This document shows positions 1-7,013 of a stretch of DNA of 64,000 nucleotides, piece by piece. Both the position numbers and the translations under genes were made by a program. The DNA comes from Niveispirillum sp943370215 (GTDB lineage: Bacteria > Pseudomonadota > Alphaproteobacteria > Azospirillales > Azospirillaceae): NCBI GenBank assembly GCA_943370215.1, contig CALRQC020000026.1:25084-89083 (forward strand), written 5' to 3'. Each line of letters opens with the position of its first letter. Position 1 is the stretch's first letter. Under the pieces are notes generated by a model. It made no database searches and was not told the DNA's origin. It was given only the letters and a program-made list of their open reading frames with translations.

Positions 1-323
1 GGAAATCCTGCAAAGGGCAGAGGCACCAGCAGCCCGCCTGCAGCGGCGCAATGCCGGGGGGTGAGGGCAACCCGCCTTATCAAGAGCGCAAAGATGGTGG
101 CGCCAAGCATCAGCGTCAGGGGGATGGAAAACGCGGCGATCAGGGCATAGAGATGAAGCAGTGCCAGCAGCGTATCAGGTTTCCATAGCCCATCTTGTCG
201 ACTGAATACATCCAAAGACTGGTAGAGTCCCATGATTGGGATCGCGGCACCTGCGGCTACCGCGCCGGCGGCCAGAAGGCCCAGAAATACCCGTGATCGT
301 CGATAGGCGCTTTGCATGGTCAT
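1..323 (-). CDS. Small membrane protein, 3' part missing at window edge
   Basis: About 107 codons are visible, beginning MTMQSAYRRSRVF and running off the left edge. Two or three hydrophobic stretches can be seen: residues about 11-32 (Ala/Gly-rich), about 55-75 and about 85-105, separated by a short polar loop. A basic N-terminus before the first stretch suggests an uncleaved membrane anchor. The start lies 18 bp downstream of the stop of the isochorismatase-type gene on the same strand, so the two are probably co-transcribed. ATG at 323 or at 317 are both possible. I do not recognise the family. Confidence 0.6.
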   Translation of the reverse strand, partial: MTMQSAYRRSRVFLGLLAAGAVAAGAAIPIMGLYQSLDVFSRQDGLWKPDTLLALLHLYALIAAFSIPLTLMLGATIFALLIRRVALTPRHCAAAGGLLVPLPFAGF

Positions 324-341
324 GGCGGAATATCCCGGCAG

Positions 342-935
342 TTATTTCACCAGCCGCAGCAACTCCTTGAATTCCGGCCGGTCATAGCGCTCCAGCCATT
401 CGAACACCACCATCTCCGCCGTCACCCGTTCAACCCCGTGATGGCGCAGCCGATCCAGTGCGGCCGCCTTGTCGGAGGGGTGGCGTGAGCCGACCGCATC
501 CACCACCACCGCCACCTTCAGTCCCAGGGCTGTGAGCCCCAGGGCCGTCTGCAACACGCAGATATGCGCCTCTGTGCCGCAGAGCAGCACCGTCCCACCG
601 GCCGCGGCCCAGGCCAGGAAATCGCCCTGGTTGCTGGCGGCAAAATGCACCTTGCCGAAACGCAGCGGCACCAGGGTGGCCAGCCGGGCGGTGGTGGGGC
701 CGATGCCGGCCGGGTTCTGTTCCGTGGCGGCGAGCGGGATCCCCAGCCGATGGGCGGCGCGGGCCAGCAGCTCGCACCGGGCCACCACCTGTTCGGCCCC
801 ATCAATGGCGGCCAGCAGCCGGTCCTGCACATCAATGATGACCAGCCGGCTGTTCCCGGTCAGTACCAACGGGGTGGGGGCGGAACGGTCGGCGGGGCCG
901 GACATGGGCGTGATCCCTTCTTGCAAGGCCGCCAT
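342..935 (-). CDS. Isochorismatase-family cysteine hydrolase
   Basis: A 197-residue protein with the isochorismatase-like fold of small cytoplasmic amidohydrolases. The catalytic triad can be placed: Asp35 in LVIIDVQ, Lys95 in FGKVHF, and nucleophile Cys126 in GTEAHICVLQTA, with the usual nonproline-cis-peptide region just before the Cys. Length is typical for the YcaC-like branch. Members hydrolyse small amides or vinyl ethers; the substrate cannot be told from sequence. A second ATG (residue 11) would remove a poorly conserved N-terminus and may be the true start. It appears to be the first gene of a two-gene unit with the membrane protein gene that follows. Confidence 0.85.
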   Translation of the reverse strand: MAALQEGITPMSGPADRSAPTPLVLTGNSRLVIIDVQDRLLAAIDGAEQVVARCELLARAAHRLGIPLAATEQNPAGIGPTTARLATLVPLRFGKVHFAASNQGDFLAWAAAGGTVLLCGTEAHICVLQTALGLTALGLKVAVVVDAVGSRHPSDKAAALDRLRHHGVERVTAEMVVFEWLERYDRPEFKELLRLVK

Positions 936-1037
936 GCGGTGGCAGGGACGGCGCTGTGAGCCGTGTCACTGAGGTTTGGCGAGGGCCAGGTTAAAGCTTC
1001 ACCATCCTCGCAGATGATCTTAACAGGAAACAGGGCC

Positions 1038-1286
1038 ATGCGCCGCTTGTCATTGGCGGGCACGGGATTGCTGCTGCTTCTCGCTGCCTGCACCACCGCT
1101 CCCATCACCCCCGCGGGTACCGCCCCGTTGCAGGTGGCCGATGAACATCCTGGTTTTGCCGGCTGTGCCGCCTTTGTGCAGGCATCATACCCCGGCGCCC
1201 CGGCGACCGATGCCCGTGCCACGGCCTTGCAACAATGTCTGGCCCGTAGCGCCGGGACCAAACAACTGGCTACACGGTTGAGCTGA
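1038..1286 (+). CDS. Small predicted lipoprotein
   Basis: An 82-residue protein starting MRRLSLAGTGLLLLLAAC. The positively charged start, hydrophobic core and LLAAC lipobox indicate a signal peptidase II substrate lipidated at Cys17. The mature part is short, rich in Ala, Thr and Pro, and has two further Cys (in GCAAF and QQCLA) that could form a disulfide. I chose this ATG rather than the in-frame one at 963 because it places the signal sequence at the N-terminus and has AGGAAA upstream. No family recognised. Confidence 0.65.
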   Translation: MRRLSLAGTGLLLLLAACTTAPITPAGTAPLQVADEHPGFAGCAAFVQASYPGAPATDARATALQQCLARSAGTKQLATRLS

Positions 1287-1511
1287 GAAGCGGATTTCCC
1301 TTGCGAAAATGAATATTGACAATTCCGCAGGTGGCGGAAAATCAGACATATCCAGGTATGTGGCGTCGCTAAATTTCAAACGATTGCAGACCAAAACAAA
1401 TTTGAAATCTATGTGAACAAATACTGTCACGTTTGGGGCTTATAAGCCGCCTTGTCCCGGCGGCCCCTGTGGCTGTGGGGCTATTGCCAATCCGACCCCA
1501 CAGGTTGACCG
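1287..1511 (+). promoter_or_regulatory. Upstream region of the first TonB receptor, with inverted repeats
   Basis: This 225-bp stretch has an AT-rich first half. It holds an inverted repeat TTCCGC-N5-GCGGAA (1323-1339) and a perfect 12-bp palindrome GGCTTATAAGCC (1437-1448). Close to the start codon, CTGTGGGG (1473-1480) can pair with CCCCACAG (1496-1503), or CCTGTGG (1466-1472) with CCACAGG (1498-1504). Either pairing covers the weak Shine-Dalgarno AGG (1502-1504) of the receptor gene. A promoter is expected here but I cannot place it with confidence. Confidence 0.4.
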
Positions 1512-4127
1512 ATGCACCGGACTTTCCTGCTGCGCAGCGCTTCCGCGCTGGCACTTTGCCTTGCCTGCGTTCCGGCCATGACGGCCTTCGCCGATGTCGC
1601 CCCCGCGACGGAGGAGATGGAAGAAATCGTCGTTACCGGCACCTATAGCCGCAGCCTGCAGGCCGCCCGCGACGTGAAGCGCAATGCCGACAAGGTGGTG
1701 GATTCGGTCTCCTCCGAAGATATCGGCAAGTTCCCCAACCAGAATGTGGCCGAGGCGCTGCAACTGGTCACCGGCATCACCATGACCCGCAGCCGCAGCG
1801 AGGGTCTGGATATCGCCGTGCGTGGTCTGGCCTCCAACTTCCAGACCACCCAGTTGAACGGCCGCTCCATCGCCGTGAACGAGAATGTGGAAAATGGCGG
1901 CGTCAATGGCCGTCAGTTCCGCTTCGACGTGCTGCCGCCGGAACTGGTTTCCCGCATCGATGTGGTGAAGTCCCCCACGGCCGACATGAATGAAGGCGCC
2001 ATCGGCGGCAATATCGATGTGCGCACCGTGCGCCCGTTCGATCTGGGCACCACGGTCAGCGGCACGGTACAGGGCAGCTATTCCGACCTGCGGGAAAAGA
2101 CCGATCCGTCGGCTTCCGGCATCGTTTCCTGGGTCAATGACGATAAGAGCCTGGGCCTGCTGCTGGCCGGCTCCTACATGAAGCGCTCCGTCCGCCAGGA
2201 CCGCGAATACAGCACCGGCTTTGAGATCAAGAAGGGCTGGTCCTCCCTGTTCGGCGGCGATACCTGGACGCCGACCCGCATCCGCCCGACCATCGAGCAG
2301 GAAGACCGCAAGCGCTACACCGTGGCCGGCGCCCTGCAATGGCAGCCGGATGCGCGTTGGGAAACCAATGTCGATCTGCTGTTCTCCCGTCTGCGTAACG
2401 ACTATGACGAATACGGCATCGATATTTACCCCGGCGACAGCGCCGCCAAACCGCGCCCCGGCAGCTTCACCATCAAGAATGGTACCCTGGTGAAGGGCAC
2501 GTTCGATAACGTCTTCACCATGGCCTCGCGGGAGACCTCGGGCCAGCGCCATGACCTGTACGTGGCGGGCCTGAACCAGAAATTCACCAGCGGTGACGGC
2601 TGGATCGTCGATATGGATGTCTCCTACTCCAAGGCGCATTCGATCAGCGAAGACCCGATCTCCCGCACCCGGTTGCAGACCTATCTGCCGCTGACCATGG
2701 ATTTCACCCGTGGTTACAAGAATGCCTATGATCTGATTACCAGCACCGATCTGAACAACCCGGCCTCCTATGTCGGCCGCCGGCTGGAATATCGGATGCA
2801 GGACAGCAACGATACCGATTGGGGCGGGCGTCTGGATGTGACGCGCGAACTGAATATGGGGCCGCTGGCCAGCATCCAGGCCGGTGCCGAATATCGCAAG
2901 CGGGAGCGTGATTATTTCCGCCGCGACATCACCAGCAACACCGGTGTTGCCAATGTGCCGGGCGGCAGCTTCTCCAGCGACCTGTTCGACAGCTTCCCCT
3001 ATAGCGACTTCCTGTCCGACTATAGCGGCAATTTCCCGCGCACCTGGCTGGTGCCGGATGGCAAGGCCTTCTTCGCCAAATACTGGAACAAGGCGCTGGA
3101 AAGCACGGCCCTGACGGCGGCCGACAAGGCCAACAGCTTCAATGTGCAGGAAGAAATCTGGGGTGGCTACGCCCGCCTGAATATGGAGACGGAGCTGGGC
3201 TCCATCCCCGTCAGGGCCAATCTGGGTGGCCGTCTGGTCAATACCCAGCAGATTTCGGCCGGCCATGCCAGCAATGGCACTACCGCCACCCCGGTGCGGT
3301 ATGAGAAGGACTATACCAAGTTCCTGCCCAGCCTGAACGTCAAGGCCGACCTGACCGACGATCTGGTGGGCCGGTTCAGCGTGGCCCGCGTGCTGACCCG
3401 CCCCAACCTGGGCGATATCGCCCCGCGTCTGACCATTTCCAACGATGCCCCCACCGGCAGCGGTGGCAATCCCAACCTGAACCCCTATCTGGCCACCCAG
3501 TATGATGCGACGCTGGAATGGTACTTCGCCAAGGATGCGGCGCTGACCGGCGGCGTCTTCTTCAAGAAGCTGGATAGCTATATCACCGCCCGCAACACCC
3601 AGATCGACGTGCCGGGCCGTGGCGATATCCGCGTCACCACCCTGACCAATGGTGGCGATGCCGAGGTGCGCGGGTTTGAACTGGCCTATCAGCAGGTGAT
3701 GAGCTTCCTGCCGGCCCCGTTTGACGGGCTGGGCGTGCAGGCCAATTACACCCATGCCGATGTGAAGACCGAATTCGTCACCGGTACCCGCACCGTGCGT
3801 GACCTGCTGCCGGGCTTGTCCAAGGACAGCTATAATCTGGTTGGCTTCTATGAGTTGGGGCCGTTCGGCGCCCGTGCCAGCTATTCCTGGCGCAGCGCCT
3901 ATATGAGCGGGTTCGGCAACGAGGTCAGTTCCGACACCAATGTCGATGATTTCGGCACCCTGGATGCCAGCCTCTCCTATGCCGTTACCGAGAATATCAC
4001 GGTGACGCTGGAAGGCACCAACCTGACCGGGGCCGCCATCTACAACTATGGCAATGACAAGAACCAGCCGCGCGAGATTTATTACTATGGCCGTCGCTAT
4101 ACGGCCGGCGTGCGGGCGAAGTTCTGA
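1512..4127 (+). CDS. TonB-dependent outer-membrane receptor
   Basis: An 871-residue outer-membrane receptor for active, TonB/ExbBD-powered uptake. A signal peptide covers about residues 1-27 (cleavage near AFA-DV). The TonB box is EEIVVTG (about 38-44), followed by a plug domain (about 50-175) with the motifs EDIGKFPNQNVAEALQ and GLDIAVRGL, then a 22-strand-type barrel ending in Phe (RAKF), as outer-membrane proteins require. The layout and motifs match the Caulobacter/Xanthomonas receptor group that often imports oligosaccharides or other plant-derived compounds. The ligand is unknown; no sugar-degradation gene adjoins it. It stands alone, with a terminator hairpin just downstream. Confidence 0.93.
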   Translation: MHRTFLLRSASALALCLACVPAMTAFADVAPATEEMEEIVVTGTYSRSLQAARDVKRNADKVVDSVSSEDIGKFPNQNVAEALQLVTGITMTRSRSEGLDIAVRGLASNFQTTQLNGRSIAVNENVENGGVNGRQFRFDVLPPELVSRIDVVKSPTADMNEGAIGGNIDVRTVRPFDLGTTVSGTVQGSYSDLREKTDPSASGIVSWVNDDKSLGLLLAGSYMKRSVRQDREYSTGFEIKKGWSSLFGGDTWTPTRIRPTIEQEDRKRYTVAGALQWQPDARWETNVDLLFSRLRNDYDEYGIDIYPGDSAAKPRPGSFTIKNGTLVKGTFDNVFTMASRETSGQRHDLYVAGLNQKFTSGDGWIVDMDVSYSKAHSISEDPISRTRLQTYLPLTMDFTRGYKNAYDLITSTDLNNPASYVGRRLEYRMQDSNDTDWGGRLDVTRELNMGPLASIQAGAEYRKRERDYFRRDITSNTGVANVPGGSFSSDLFDSFPYSDFLSDYSGNFPRTWLVPDGKAFFAKYWNKALESTALTAADKANSFNVQEEIWGGYARLNMETELGSIPVRANLGGRLVNTQQISAGHASNGTTATPVRYEKDYTKFLPSLNVKADLTDDLVGRFSVARVLTRPNLGDIAPRLTISNDAPTGSGGNPNLNPYLATQYDATLEWYFAKDAALTGGVFFKKLDSYITARNTQIDVPGRGDIRVTTLTNGGDAEVRGFELAYQQVMSFLPAPFDGLGVQANYTHADVKTEFVTGTRTVRDLLPGLSKDSYNLVGFYELGPFGARASYSWRSAYMSGFGNEVSSDTNVDDFGTLDASLSYAVTENITVTLEGTNLTGAAIYNYGNDKNQPREIYYYGRRYTAGVRAKF

Positions 4128-4141
4128 TCAGACGTATCGGC

Positions 4142-4162
4142 GGGCCGCATCTGCTGCGGCCC
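4142..4162. terminator. Hairpin between convergent genes
   Basis: GGGCCGCA (4142-4149), 5-nt loop, TGCGGCCC (4155-4162): a perfect 8-bp GC-rich stem between the receptor stop (4127) and the convergent methyltransferase stop (4173). It is followed by CCTTTAT rather than a clean T-run, so it is probably a bidirectional but modest terminator. Confidence 0.6.
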
Positions 4163-4172
4163 ACCCTTTATC

Positions 4173-4907
4173 TCAGAAGCCGGCCGGCTGATCGCCTGCC
4201 GGCTTTTCCCATTCCATGATGTGGAAATAGGGAACGCGCCGATAGCGTTCTTGCATATTGGCTTTTCCCCCAGTGGGCAGGGGTTCAGCAAAATGCCGCA
4301 GGATCAGGCCCTGTTCCAGAAACAGCGCCATATAGCGGCTGAGCGGGCGGTGCCAGTTGCGGATGCGGATGCCGCGCCACTCCACCCAATGGGCCCGCTC
4401 CTCCAAATAATTGTCGATGATGTAATGCTTGCCGCCCTGGCCGTCATCAACCCAACCATCGGGTAGGCCGGCGGTGTTGAAGCTGGTCAGGTTGGCCAGC
4501 AGCAAGCTGCCGCCGGGGCGCAGGGCCGCCACCATGCGCGGGATGGCCGTATCAATGTCCGGAATATCGATCAGGCTGAGATAGCTGACGACAAGATCGA
4601 CGCTGCTGTCCGGCACCTGCAGGTTTTCCGCACTTTCCAATCGGTATTCGCCGGCCGGGTCCAGTGCCTTGGCCCGGTCCAGCAGGGCGCGGGTCGGATC
4701 AATTCCCAGCGTGCGGATACCCAGATCACGCATCATCCGGCAGAAACGCCCTTCCCCACAGCCAACATCCAGGGCCGTTTTGAACCCGCGATCACGGATG
4801 CGGGCCAGCATCGGCGCATCCAGCACGAAGCGACGGCCGAAATCCCCGCCTTCACCCATATCATGGATCCAGGCGGCGGCCGATCCGTTCCACCCGTTCT
4901 CCGTCAT
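4173..4907 (-). CDS. Class I SAM-dependent methyltransferase
   Basis: A 244-residue Rossmann-type methyltransferase. SAM-binding motif I is LDVGCGEGRF (residues 46-55), motif II contains the acidic GID at 68-70, and the motif IV/post region SVDLVVSYLSLIDIPD is typical of UbiE/Methyltransf_11-like enzymes. After the core comes a segment with several aromatics (W, H, Y) that probably forms the acceptor pocket. The acceptor is not predictable. It is transcribed divergently from the DeoR-type regulator with 149 bp between the starts, so that regulator may control it. Confidence 0.85.
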   Translation of the reverse strand: MTENGWNGSAAAWIHDMGEGGDFGRRFVLDAPMLARIRDRGFKTALDVGCGEGRFCRMMRDLGIRTLGIDPTRALLDRAKALDPAGEYRLESAENLQVPDSSVDLVVSYLSLIDIPDIDTAIPRMVAALRPGGSLLLANLTSFNTAGLPDGWVDDGQGGKHYIIDNYLEERAHWVEWRGIRIRNWHRPLSRYMALFLEQGLILRHFAEPLPTGGKANMQERYRRVPYFHIMEWEKPAGDQPAGF

Positions 4908-4971
4908 TCTCCACTCCCACTCCTGGTCACCTCATGACGGGAGGCATACCGCAATCCATCATTATTGGCAT

Positions 4972-4991
4972 TGCACGTTTGTGCATGTTTG
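4972..4991 (+). promoter_or_regulatory. Tandem 10-bp direct repeat, possible operator
   Basis: TGCACGTTTG (4972-4981) is followed at once by TGCATGTTTG (4982-4991), a 9/10 match. The overlapping TGCAC-N4-GTGCA (4972-4985) is also an inverted repeat. It lies in the 149-bp gap between the divergent methyltransferase and DeoR-type regulator genes. DeoR-family repressors commonly bind short direct repeats near their own promoter, so autoregulation is plausible. Confidence 0.4.
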
Positions 4992-5056
4992 TCCTTGCTG
5001 TCGCTTCGTGCTTGAACGATATTCCGGGTGATAACGATTGCGATGCGTCCCTTCCC

Positions 5057-5833
5057 ATGGCTAACCTGCCCATCCTGCCTGAAGAACGACACCGTCTGAT
5101 CCGTCAGCGCCTGGAGGCGCAGGGGCGGGTGCTGGCGGTCGATCTGGCGCGTGACCTCAATATCTCCGAAGACACGATCCGGCGTGATCTGCGGGAACTG
5201 GCGGCGCAGGGCCATTGCCAACGTGTCTATGGCGGGGCGCTGCGCCTGTCGCCGGCATCGGGTGACCTGCAGACGCGCCAGCGCCAGAACCCGGAAGGCA
5301 AGGCCCTGGTGGCGCGCCGGGCGGTGGGGCTGGTGCAGCCGGGGCAGGTGCTGTTCCTGGATGCCGGCAGCACCAACCGTGCCATTGCCGAGGCCTTGCC
5401 CGATCATGCCGATTTGACCGTGATTACCAACGCCCCGGATATCGCGCTGGCCCTGGCCGGCCGGCCGGGCTTTACGGTGATCCAGGTGGGTGGCGTGCTG
5501 AACCCGTCTGTTGGGGGCACGCTGGGCGCGCGCGCTGTGCGGGAGGTGGCGGATTATGCCACCGACCTCTGTTTCGTGGGCGTCTGTGCCGTCTCCGCCG
5601 AAGCGGGTTTGCGCTGTTTTTCCCTGGAAGATGCCGAATTCAAACGCGCCGTGATTGCCGCCAGCCGCGCCGTGGCGGTGGCGGTGACGGCGGAGAAGGT
5701 GGGAACGGCCGCTTCTTTCCATGTCGCCGATCTGGCCACCATCGATCATCTGATCGTCGGTGGGGAGGTGCCGGATGCGGCACTGGCCCCCTTGCTGGAT
5801 GCCGGCCTTGTCATTCTCCAGGCTGCCGCCTGA
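5057..5833 (+). CDS. DeoR/GlpR-family transcriptional regulator
   Basis: A 258-residue repressor-type regulator from the chosen ATG at 5057 (MANLPILPEERH). An N-terminal winged helix-turn-helix (about 5-60) contains the family signature DLNISEDTIRRDLRELAAQG followed by RVYGGA. The C-terminal DeoRC sensor domain (about 75-250) includes VLFLDAGSTNRAIAEAL, the sugar-phosphate-binding type loop. An upstream in-frame ATG (4934) adds a non-conserved 41-residue stretch and is rejected. The MFS transporter gene starts 31 bp after its stop, so the pair is probably one operon controlled by a phosphorylated sugar or related metabolite. Confidence 0.9.
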   Translation: MANLPILPEERHRLIRQRLEAQGRVLAVDLARDLNISEDTIRRDLRELAAQGHCQRVYGGALRLSPASGDLQTRQRQNPEGKALVARRAVGLVQPGQVLFLDAGSTNRAIAEALPDHADLTVITNAPDIALALAGRPGFTVIQVGGVLNPSVGGTLGARAVREVADYATDLCFVGVCAVSAEAGLRCFSLEDAEFKRAVIAASRAVAVAVTAEKVGTAASFHVADLATIDHLIVGGEVPDAALAPLLDAGLVILQAAA

Positions 5834-5864
5834 CACCCGACGATCTGTTTTGCCCAGGACCATC

Positions 5865-7013
5865 ATGACTGCGCTTTCTTCCCCGGTTCCCGCCCCTTCC
5901 GCCGCGCAATTCGCCACGCGGCTGGTTTTTCTGGTCGCCGGCTTTGGCACGGCGACATGGGCGCCGCTGGTGCCATTCGTCAAATCACGCATCGGCATGG
6001 AGGCGGGCACGCTGGGGCTGGTGCTGCTGGCGCTGGGCGGCGGCTCGATCCTGATGATGCCGCTGGCGGGGCAGTTGGCGGCCCGGTTTGGCTGCCGCGC
6101 CACCATCATGGTCTCCGGTCTGATCGCCACGGCGATCCTGCCCCTGTTGGCCATCGCGCCCAATCTCTGGTGGCTGGTGCCGGGCCTGTTCCTGTTCGGG
6201 GCCAGCATCGGCACCATGGATGTGGCCATCAATGTGCAGGCCATCATTGTGGAGCGGGATAGCGGGCGGCCGATGATGTCGGGCTTTCATGCCCTGTTCA
6301 GCCTGGGCGGCATTATCGGGGCGGCGGGGATGGCGGCCATGCTGGGGCTGGGCGCCTCCCCGCTGGTGGCCACGCTGACCATGCTGGTGGCGATGGTTGT
6401 GCTGCTGTTCCTCTCGCAAGGGGGGCTGCTGCCCTATGGCAGCAAGTCGGACGGTCCGGCCTTTGCCCTGCCGCGCGGCATCGTGCTGCTGCTGGGGATC
6501 CTCTGCTTCATCAGCTTTCTGGCCGAGGGCGCCATGCTGGATTGGAGTGCGGTGTTCCTGACCGGCACGCATCAGGTGCCGGCGGCCTATGCCGGCCTGG
6601 GCTATGCCGCCTTTGCCGGGGCCATGACGGTGGGGCGTTTCCTGGGGGACCGGATCGTGCATCGGTTTGGCCCTGTCACCGTGCTGTCGGCGGGTGGTTT
6701 CATCGCCGGGTTGGGTTTCATCGCTGCCACCCTGGCCCCGGTCTGGGAGTTGGTGCTGGCCGGCTATGCGCTGGTGGGGATCGGCGCGTCCAACATTGTG
6801 CCGATCCTGTTCACCAGCGCCGGCCGCCAGCGCGCCATGCCGGAGAGCCTGGCCCTGCCGGCCGTGTCAACCCTTGGCTATGCGGGCATCCTGGCCGGCC
6901 CAGCCGCCATCGGCTTTGTCGCCCATCTCAGCAGCCTGTCCATCGCCTTCCTGCTGCTGGCTGTCGGCTTGATCGGCGTCGGTGTGGGCGGGCGCTGGTT
7001 GCGCCGGCTGTAA
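5865..7013 (+). CDS. MFS transporter (sugar-permease-like)
   Basis: A 382-residue inner-membrane carrier with about 12 hydrophobic helices. The first begins RLVFLVAGFGTATWAPLVPFV, and a loop GQLAARFGCRATIM between helices 2 and 3 resembles the MFS signature. The style matches the YbjJ/FucP-like group of small-substrate permeases. ATG at 5865 is chosen because AGGA lies 6 bp upstream; the earlier in-frame ATG lies inside the regulator gene. Its place directly after a DeoR regulator suggests uptake or efflux of a sugar or sugar acid. Its last 147 bp are also coding on the opposite strand for the end of GlgX. Confidence 0.87.
   Translation: MTALSSPVPAPSAAQFATRLVFLVAGFGTATWAPLVPFVKSRIGMEAGTLGLVLLALGGGSILMMPLAGQLAARFGCRATIMVSGLIATAILPLLAIAPNLWWLVPGLFLFGASIGTMDVAINVQAIIVERDSGRPMMSGFHALFSLGGIIGAAGMAAMLGLGASPLVATLTMLVAMVVLLFLSQGGLLPYGSKSDGPAFALPRGIVLLLGILCFISFLAEGAMLDWSAVFLTGTHQVPAAYAGLGYAAFAGAMTVGRFLGDRIVHRFGPVTVLSAGGFIAGLGFIAATLAPVWELVLAGYALVGIGASNIVPILFTSAGRQRAMPESLALPAVSTLGYAGILAGPAAIGFVAHLSSLSIAFLLLAVGLIGVGVGGRWLRRL

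Noticed and set aside
1440..3755. 771-codon antisense frame under the first TonB receptor
   Set aside because: Composition (Gly, His, Gln, Ile) is typical of antisense reading; the sense frame has a complete receptor.
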